From the NCBI GenBank assembly GCA_964609775.1, contig CAZSSJ010000026.1, forward strand, positions 1 through 9,360: a stretch of 9,360 nt of DNA, read 5' to 3'. The notes under the pieces were generated by a model that saw only the letters and a list, made by a program, of their open reading frames with translations, did not search any database and was not told the origin of the DNA. The position numbers and the translations under genes were made by a program. Source of the DNA: CAZNUP01 sp964609775. GTDB lineage: Bacteria; Patescibacteriota; Microgenomatia; JAMCZE01. Shown piece by piece: positions 5,958-9,360 of the stretch. Each line of letters begins with the position of its first letter. Within the stretch, counting starts at the first letter, position 1.

Positions 5958-7069
5958 AAACTTCTAGAATAAAACCCAACCAAATCCTCCACCGCTCCCC
6001 CCCACTTCGGCACCAAATTGTGGTCGGATCCTACATAAACCTCATACTCTATTCTCTTTGTGCCTTGCTCTAGCCCCTGACTGCTAGCTGCTAGCTGCTT
6101 TGCCAGTTCATCGCTCCATTCTTTCGGCACCCAGGGATCAGCTCCACCTTGTTGCAGAAGAATCGGCGTTGCCGGCGTTATCCAATCCAAAAATTTCACC
6201 ATGTCATACTTCTCCACGTCATATTTCTCTTCAAACTTGGCCAATTCCCTCCGTAGCATTTTTCCCTGATCGTCAAAAGTGTCCGTGTAATACAAAATGC
6301 CATACGGAAAAGGCTTGCTCACCGGGTTCCACAAAACCGTGGGAATCGGCTGGCCCAAAATTTCCAGCACCGACAGCGCAATCTGCCCCCCATTTGAATG
6401 TCCCCACATTCCCACGAAATTCGAAGCACGAATGTCGAAATCCGAAATTCCTGGTTTTGAGTTCTGATCATTAGAATTTTTCAGCTTCTCCACACTGGCC
6501 AGCAGATCAAGAACTGTAGTGTACGTCTGAAACCTCGCCGCAAACACATCCTCCGCTTCTTTGTCCGACTCCCCAAACCCCGCAAAATCCGGCGCCAGCG
6601 TCACATACCCCGCTTTGGCCAGCTCCCCCGCCACCTTCTCCGTCCCAAATCCTGAATAGTACCCCTCTTTCTCCACAAACCCATGAATCATAATAATAAC
6701 TGATGCGTCCCCCAAGTTCCCTGAGTTCCCCAATTCCCCCAACTTTTTCGGCCAATTCAAGGCTCCCGAAATCCTCTTCCCCTCAGACTTAAAATAGAAC
6801 ATCCTCCGTTCATAATCCAAACCCTCTTCACCCCGCGAAGCCTTGGCGAAGTGAGGCCCAATCTCAATTCCGCTCGCCACTCCACCCTGTTTCTTCAAAT
6901 TCTCAAAAGAATACCGGTCCAGCGGTCGCGCCTCAATGTTTTTAATCGACTCGCCAATCTGGCCTAAAGGAGAATTGACCACTGTTCCTGAACGATACAG
7001 CCAGAGATATACCCCACCCATCACAACTAAAACCGCCACCATTCCCAAAACAACCAAATACTTTTTCAC
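5954..7069 (-). CDS. Membrane-anchored or secreted alpha/beta hydrolase
   Basis: The product is 371 aa from a GTG start, with an N-terminal signal or membrane anchor (residues 4-25, KKYLVV then hydrophobic). The alpha/beta-hydrolase fold shows the oxyanion strand IIMIHGF (125-131), the nucleophile elbow GHSNGG (Ser225), the acid in QQGGADPWVP (Asp311) and the base in VGSDHNLVP (His350). This set is typical of the dipeptidyl-aminopeptidase/acylaminoacyl-peptidase-like esterase group, acting outside the cytoplasm; the substrate is unknown. It is first in an operon with two small membrane proteins and pepF, which may hint at a peptide-related role. Four stretches look like repeat-derived inserts: 73-83, 109-121, 196-216 and 326-336. 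All are in frame and spare the catalytic triad. Confidence 0.8.
   Translation of the reverse strand: MKKYLVVLGMVAVLVVMGGVYLWLYRSGTVVNSPLGQIGESIKNIEARPLDRYSFENLKKQGGVASGIEIGPHFAKASRGEEGLDYERRMFYFKSEGKRISGALNWPKKLGELGNSGNLGDASVIIMIHGFVEKEGYYSGFGTEKVAGELAKAGYVTLAPDFAGFGESDKEAEDVFAARFQTYTTVLDLLASVEKLKNSNDQNSKPGISDFDIRASNFVGMWGHSNGGQIALSVLEILGQPIPTVLWNPVSKPFPYGILYYTDTFDDQGKMLRRELAKFEEKYDVEKYDMVKFLDWITPATPILLQQGGADPWVPKEWSDELAKQLAASSQGLEQGTKRIEYEVYVGSDHNLVPKWGGAVEDLVGFYSRSL
6081..6099 (+). repeat. Heptanucleotide tandem repeat (CTGCTAG, 2.7 copies)
   Basis: Two exact CTGCTAG units and a partial CTGCT lie in the hydrolase gene and encode part of QLAASSQGLEQG near residue 330. It is the second heptamer repeat in the window, of a different sequence from the one at 3223. 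Its location between the acid and the base of the catalytic triad is a variable surface region. Confidence 0.6.
6415..6481 (-). repeat. Palindromic protein-embedded repeat, short copy
   Basis: Read on the minus strand this shares AAAAATTC, AATGATCA, TTTCGGATTT and CGTGCTTCG with the long copy at 2450-2581, in the same order, but lacks one arm. It is translated in the same frame as the long copy: KNSNDQNSK and SDF-(G/D)-(F/I)-RAS are shared. It sits just before the strand leading to the nucleophile elbow of the hydrolase, where the family has a loop. Confidence 0.75.
6709..6740 (-). repeat. G-run repeat (possible G-quadruplex) inside the hydrolase gene
   Basis: On the minus (coding) strand four runs of 5, 4, 3 and 5 guanines are separated by 4, 6 and 5 bases. 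The runs alternate with AATT/AACT-type spacers, so this looks like a degenerate short tandem repeat. It encodes the GELGNSGNLGD stretch (111-121), which is low in complexity and unlikely to be part of the fold. Confidence 0.55.
6829..6853 (-). repeat. Hairpin-forming insert encoding FAKASRGEE
   Basis: On the coding strand CACTTCGC and GCGGGGTG can pair over 8 bp (two G-U pairs as RNA) around a 9-base loop. The peptide FAKASRGEE it encodes (74-82) interrupts the hydrolase N-terminal region. I recall similar peptides as common repeat-derived inserts in CPR proteins, but cannot verify this here. Confidence 0.35.
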
Positions 7070-7097
7070 TCTTTCATCTTAATCGCGCCGTTCCAGC

Positions 7098-7126
7098 TTG
7101 TCCAGAATCTCTTATTGTGCAATAAT
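7098..7126 (+). promoter_or_regulatory. Candidate promoter of the tRNA-Thr locus
   Basis: TTGTCC (7098-7103) and AATAAT (7121-7126) are 17 bp apart, placing the start near 7133, at the beginning of the partial tRNA copy. The site is overlaid by an inverted repeat TTGTGC (7115-7120) / GCACAA (7131-7136), a possible operator, and by a GGCAC-AAC-GTGCC hairpin (7130-7142). No similarly good promoter lies just before the intact tRNA. Confidence 0.3.
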
Positions 7127-7132
7127 CTTGGC

Positions 7133-7249
7133 ACAACGTGCCGCCTTGGCTCAGTGGAACGGACGAAGCGAAGCGAAGGAGTTCACCTGCGAGCGAAGCG
7201 AGACAAGTGTGGGTTTGAACACGGAGGTGCTCAAACAGCGAGTCATTGG
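7133..7249 (+). pseudogene. Broken partial copy of tRNA-Thr
   Basis: Bases 7133-7157 are identical to 7261-7285, that is, the 7-base leader plus the acceptor strand, D stem and D loop of the tRNA. An unrelated 80-bp stretch (7158-7237) follows, and then GCGAGTCATTGG (7238-7249), identical to 7290-7301, up to the middle of the anticodon. The remaining 3' half is absent. The 80-bp stretch holds GCGAAGCGAAG and GCGAGCGAAGCGAG runs and a hairpin GTTTGAACAC/GTGCTCAAAC with loop GGAG (7213-7236). It cannot fold as a complete tRNA. Confidence 0.65.
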
Positions 7250-7267
7250 AAACAAAGTTAACAACGT

Positions 7268-7339
7268 GCCGCCTTGGCTCAGTGGCAGAGCGAGTCATTG
7301 GTAATGACTAGGTCGACAGTCCGATTCTGTCAGGCGGCT
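7268..7339 (+). tRNA. tRNA-Thr (anticodon GGT)
   Basis: The 72-base cloverleaf has every stem fully paired: acceptor GCCGCCT/AGGCGGC, D stem GCTC/GAGC, anticodon stem AGTCA/TGACT with loop TTGGTAA (anticodon GGT at 7300-7302, reading ACC and ACU), a 5-base variable loop, and T stem GACAG/CTGTC. The G1-C72 and C2-G71 pairs match known threonine identity elements. The T loop is TCCGATT, not the usual TTCGATT, and the discriminator base is T rather than the A usual in bacterial tRNA-Thr. CCA is not encoded and must be added. A partial copy lies directly upstream. Confidence 0.92.
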
Positions 7340-7369
7340 CAAAATATAATTTATCCAGACCCTAAAAAC

Positions 7370-7480
7370 ATGCCTAAGAGAAAAGAACCAGCAGGCAATC
7401 TGGGACCGGAAAACCCTCAACCTTATGCCCACATTGACCGTGTTGCCCACCACATGCTCACCACAACTAACCCCGAATAA
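7370..7480 (+). CDS. Possible 36-aa protein downstream of tRNA-Thr
   Basis: ATG 7370 to TAA 7478-7480 encodes a polar, His- and Pro-rich peptide beginning MPKRKEPAGNLGPENP and ending MLTTTNPE. A perfect TATAAT at 7345-7350, just after the tRNA, would start transcription about 13 bases before the ATG, but no good -35 box and no ribosome site are seen. The purine-rich base use on the coding strand resembles the three genes that follow. No family is recognised; it may be spurious. Confidence 0.35.
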   Translation: MPKRKEPAGNLGPENPQPYAHIDRVAHHMLTTTNPE

Positions 7481-7530
7481 AACTCGTCTCCAAGCCAATC
7501 CGTTTGTAATCTCCATCACCAAACTCCCTA

Positions 7531-7560
7531 TTGACCCCTGGAAAAATAGAGGTATATAAT
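7531..7560 (+). promoter_or_regulatory. Strong promoter of the accessory cassette
   Basis: TTGACC (7531-7536), an 18-bp spacer and a perfect TATAAT (7555-7560) form the best promoter in the window. Transcription would start near 7567, giving a leader of about 57 bases before the ATG at 7624. Confidence 0.75.
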
Positions 7561-7579
7561 TCTAACAACACTCATTATA

Positions 7580-7607
7580 GGCTCTGGTTCCATCCGGAGC
7601 TGTTTTT
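7580..7607 (+). terminator. Hairpin plus T-run in the leader (possible attenuator)
   Basis: GGCTCTGG (7580-7587) pairs with CCGGAGCT (7594-7601) around the loop TTCCAT, and TTTTT follows at 7603-7607. It has the form of an intrinsic terminator but lies between a strong promoter and a ribosome-binding site. It may therefore limit read-through into the cassette, or simply be a stabilising leader hairpin. Confidence 0.45.
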
Positions 7608-7623
7608 AAAGGGAGGTAGACAA

Positions 7624-7839
7624 ATGGCTATCAAAAAGAAAGACGTCCTAAGAATTATCTCACCTCAAGAGCAACGCGCCAGACAGACATCTCCTGCCCA
7701 AGCACTAAGGACCGAGGCAAACGGAAACCCACCTGTGCGTAGAGATCGAGTAGGAAAATCCTGTGAGTTTCCAGCTAAAGTTCGTCGCGTCGATGTGTCT
7801 GGAAGATATCAACACTCAGAAGCCACCGAAGAACAATGA
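7624..7839 (+). CDS. Small basic protein of unknown function (71 aa)
   Basis: ATG 7624 is preceded by GGGAGGT six bases upstream; the longer frame from 7531 starts inside the promoter and is not credible. The protein begins MAIKKKDVLRIISPQEQRA, is rich in Arg, Lys, Gln and Glu, has one Cys and no membrane segment, and looks partly disordered. I do not recognise it. It leads a three-gene run (spacings 27 and 30 bp) under a strong promoter. Its basic charge would allow nucleic-acid binding, but no motif shows it. Confidence 0.65.
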   Translation: MAIKKKDVLRIISPQEQRARQTSPAQALRTEANGNPPVRRDRVGKSCEFPAKVRRVDVSGRYQHSEATEEQ

Positions 7840-7866
7840 CGTTCTAAAACATAAGGAGGTGAAATT

Positions 7867-8151
7867 ATGGCTCTCATTACCTTAAGAAGGACCAGAGAGG
7901 CTGGGGGAATCGCAAGCATAACCGTTGTGCAGGCTGACGTGCTCCCCGGAACAAGTCTCAAAAATGCCGTGAAAGGACTACGAGCCCTTGACTGGCAAAA
8001 AACGAGAGAAGCTGCCCAACAGGCAAAACGGCGAGACACTCTAGGCACATGTATGCTCGACGAGACAAGAAGCTGCGATCCATCCGACGCATGTGGCAGT
8101 TGCCCCCAACGATTAACAGTGCGGGGCAAAACGGTCAATAAAGTCTTTTAA
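7867..8151 (+). CDS. Protein of unknown function with a C-terminal four-cysteine cluster (94 aa)
   Basis: A near-perfect AAGGAGGTGA ribosome site lies four bases before ATG 7867, so strong translation is expected. The N-terminal half has a beta-rich look (LITLRRTREAGGIASITVVQ), followed by a charged helix (LDWQKTREAAQQAKRR). The C-terminal part holds Cys62, Cys70, Cys76 and Cys79 in the spacing C-x7-C-x5-C-x2-C, suggesting a zinc or iron-sulfur site. No family is recognised. It lies between the 71-aa gene and a possible nuclease gene in the same direction. Confidence 0.65.
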   Translation: MALITLRRTREAGGIASITVVQADVLPGTSLKNAVKGLRALDWQKTREAAQQAKRRDTLGTCMLDETRSCDPSDACGSCPQRLTVRGKTVNKVF

Positions 8152-8181
8152 TCACAGTCCCTGAACGATATAAGATAGTAA

Positions 8182-8595
8182 ATGGGAAAGAGTAAACAAC
8201 AAAAAGAGCTTACCCTCGAAAGTGCCCAGCGACTACACGACTCAGCAGAAAGAAAATTCGCCATTGCTGCAATAGAAGCCGGATTAGAAGTAAAAACTGG
8301 CCCTTCCATAAGGTGCAAACAGCCTGTGGAAGACAAAACCGGAAGAAAAAGAAAAACGGTTACTCAACCAGACTTCACAATAGTTGATCCAAGCGACCCA
8401 AAGAGTCCATTGCACGTTGAAGTCACAAACGGAAAGTGCACTTCCCCGTCCAAACAAGCTCAAAGAAGAGTGGTTGAACAAGCCAGGGTAGATAACTACG
8501 TCCAGCTAAGTGGAGATGCTGTAGAAGAATTAGCAAGTGCAGAAACCCCCCAAAGCAAACGAACCTTCCTCTCAAAACTCTTTAGTCGGAAATAG
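8182..8595 (+). CDS. Possible PD-(D/E)XK-type nuclease-like protein (137 aa)
   Basis: An N-terminal helix with Glu23 (SAERKFAIAAIEAG) is followed by strands, then QPDFTIVDP (Asp64), LHVEVTNG (Glu80-Val-Thr82) and a helix (QAQRRVVEQARVDNYVQL). This order of an acidic helix, PD, E-x-K-like strand and amphipathic helix is that of the PD-(D/E)XK nuclease fold, but the expected Lys is Thr82, so activity is uncertain; Lys85 might substitute. Basic N and C termini would suit DNA binding. The ATG at 8182 has no clear ribosome site. It is the last gene of the cassette beside the tRNA. It could instead be an unrelated alpha/beta protein. Confidence 0.6.
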   Translation: MGKSKQQKELTLESAQRLHDSAERKFAIAAIEAGLEVKTGPSIRCKQPVEDKTGRKRKTVTQPDFTIVDPSDPKSPLHVEVTNGKCTSPSKQAQRRVVEQARVDNYVQLSGDAVEELASAETPQSKRTFLSKLFSRK

Positions 8596-8625
8596 CACTC
8601 CCTAGCATTTTTCCCCTCCCCACAG

Positions 8626-8631
8626 TATAAT
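8626..8631 (+). promoter_or_regulatory. -10 box of the rpmG promoter
   Basis: A perfect TATAAT lies 53 bases before the rpmG ATG; the -35 region (about 8603-8608, TAGCAT) is poor. The leader of about 46 bases contains an AT-rich stretch and no ribosome-binding site near the ATG. Confidence 0.4.
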
Positions 8632-8684
8632 TACGAATACAGGCACACGGCGTATACCTCAATTTTAAATTCTAAATTTCGCCT

Positions 8685-8861
8685 ATGGCCACCAAAGACG
8701 CCACCATCAAATTCGGCCTTGTCTGCACCGTCTGCGGCAGCCGGAACTATGTCACATCCAAAAACAAGCTCGAAAACAAGGATAAATTGACTCTCAAAAA
8801 ATACTGCCGCCACTGCCGAAAACATACAGATCATAAGGAGAATGAGAAGTTGGGAAAGTAG
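8685..8861 (+). CDS. rpmG: 50S ribosomal protein L33, zinc-binding type
   Basis: The 58-aa product has CTVC (Cys14, Cys17) and CRHC (Cys41, Cys44), the zinc ribbon of the Cys-containing form of L33, with the family-like core SRNYVTSKNKLENKDKLTLKKYC between them. It is slightly longer than usual because of a charged tail (HKENEKLGK). L33 sits near the tRNA exit site of the large subunit. The ATG at 8685 has no Shine-Dalgarno sequence. A YdcF-like gene follows after 16 bases and is probably co-transcribed. Codon use is C-ending, as in the glycosyltransferase gene and unlike the cassette just upstream. Confidence 0.92.
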   Translation: MATKDATIKFGLVCTVCGSRNYVTSKNKLENKDKLTLKKYCRHCRKHTDHKENEKLGK

Positions 8862-8877
8862 TTTTCAATCTGCCCCA

Positions 8878-9360
8878 ATGCTTCAAAGACTAAAATCCGC
8901 CCTGTCCCCCCAGCACTTCCTCACCCTTCTCCTTGTTCCCGTCCTCATTCAAACCACCGCTCTCGCCTACATCCTTGCTCGTGCCGAGACTGACACCAAA
9001 GTCAAATCCGACGCCATCATCGTTTTGGGCAGCCGGAGCAAGATCCTCGTCGCCGGCGGCTATAATCCCGACGACCACCTCACCGAGGCTGTGGAAATGG
9101 CCAAATATGCCGAAGTGGCCGGGGCCAAAGTCGACGACCTCATCCTCGAAACCAAATCGACCAGCACCTACGAAAACCTCCTCTTTTCCCAAAAAACCCT
9201 CCGGTCCCTCGGTCTGGACTCCGTCATCATCGTCAGCGAGCCCTATCACCTACCCCGCGCCGACCTCATCGCCCAAAAGCTCAACGTCAAACACACCGTT
9301 TCTCCAGCCACAAACAGTCCCTGCTGGAACGAAGGCCTGGCCCACATCAATTTCTATTCC
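8878..9360 (+). CDS. YdcF/SanA-like DUF218 protein, 3' end outside the window
   Basis: The frame runs from ATG 8878 to the window edge (161 codons) with no stop. An N-terminal membrane segment (about residues 13-30) is followed by the DUF218 signs: SDAIIVLG, VAGGYN (usually SGG), LTEAVEMAKYA, ILETKSTSTYENL and VSEPYHLPRADLIA. SanA, ElyC and YdcF-type proteins are envelope-associated and linked to cell-wall precursor metabolism, with no firm enzymatic activity. Between VLGS and ILVAGG the family normally has roughly 25-35 residues, including an RL-x-RA helix; here only two or three residues remain, so the protein seems to have an in-frame internal deletion. The gene follows rpmG closely and has no clear ribosome site. 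Confidence 0.8.
   Translation, partial: MLQRLKSALSPQHFLTLLLVPVLIQTTALAYILARAETDTKVKSDAIIVLGSRSKILVAGGYNPDDHLTEAVEMAKYAEVAGAKVDDLILETKSTSTYENLLFSQKTLRSLGLDSVIIVSEPYHLPRADLIAQKLNVKHTVSPATNSPCWNEGLAHINFYS

Noticed and set aside
7133..7260. Broken tRNA copy as a tRNA with an intron
   Set aside because: The 3' half of the tRNA is missing before the second copy begins, and 80 bp in the D loop is neither a group I intron nor an anticodon-loop intron.
7340..8680. tRNA-borne integrated island with an att site
   Set aside because: No repeat of the tRNA 3' end was found downstream and no integrase is present, so integration into the tRNA 3' end is not supported.
8890..9249. 119-codon minus-strand frame
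   Set aside because: It is a shadow of the YdcF-like gene, whose DUF218 motifs are clear on the plus strand.

Overview
The window looks like a piece of an uncultured, small-genome bacterium, most plausibly of the Candidate Phyla Radiation (Patescibacteria, Microgenomates-like). This is an inference. It rests on very tight gene packing, overlapping stop and start codons, GTG/TTG starts, promoters placed so close to starts that transcripts look leaderless, a tRNA gene without encoded CCA, and above all short repeats embedded in frame inside protein genes. No 16S or phylogenetic marker long enough to prove it is present.

Layout. Bases 3-179 are the tail of an unidentified gene. Bases 421-1062 carry a hicBA toxin-antitoxin module on the minus strand: hicA is intact, but hicB is split by a 96-bp double-hairpin insertion flanked by a perfect 5-bp duplication. 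A DUF4239 (bestrophin-like) membrane protein follows on the minus strand (1137-1895). A 45-bp repeat occurs twice, just downstream of hicA and upstream of the next gene. A TMTC/PMT-type membrane glycosyltransferase with C-terminal TPRs runs on the plus strand (2128-3819) and overlaps by 7 bp, tail to tail, a minus-strand operon: alpha/beta hydrolase, a 72-aa membrane protein, a 42-aa membrane protein, and oligoendopeptidase F. All junctions in that operon overlap.

A tRNA-Thr(GGT) gene lies at 7268-7339, preceded by a broken partial copy of its 5' half. Next to it is a short accessory cassette (7370-8595) of unrecognised small proteins with purine-rich coding strands, driven by a near-consensus promoter with a hairpin in its leader. 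The last protein has a plausible but imperfect PD-(D/E)XK nuclease core. From 8626 the sequence returns to the C-rich style of the other plus-strand genes with rpmG (ribosomal protein L33) and the start of a YdcF/SanA-type DUF218 protein that appears to lack an internal segment.

The unifying theme is repeat traffic. A palindromic repeat is inserted in the same reading frame in two unrelated genes (glycosyltransferase and hydrolase). Heptanucleotide tandem repeats, a G-run repeat and a hairpin peptide insert occur in the same two genes. A double-hairpin element inactivated hicB, and a tRNA 5' half was partly duplicated. The palindromic in-frame repeat and the hicB insertion are the two strongest observations.
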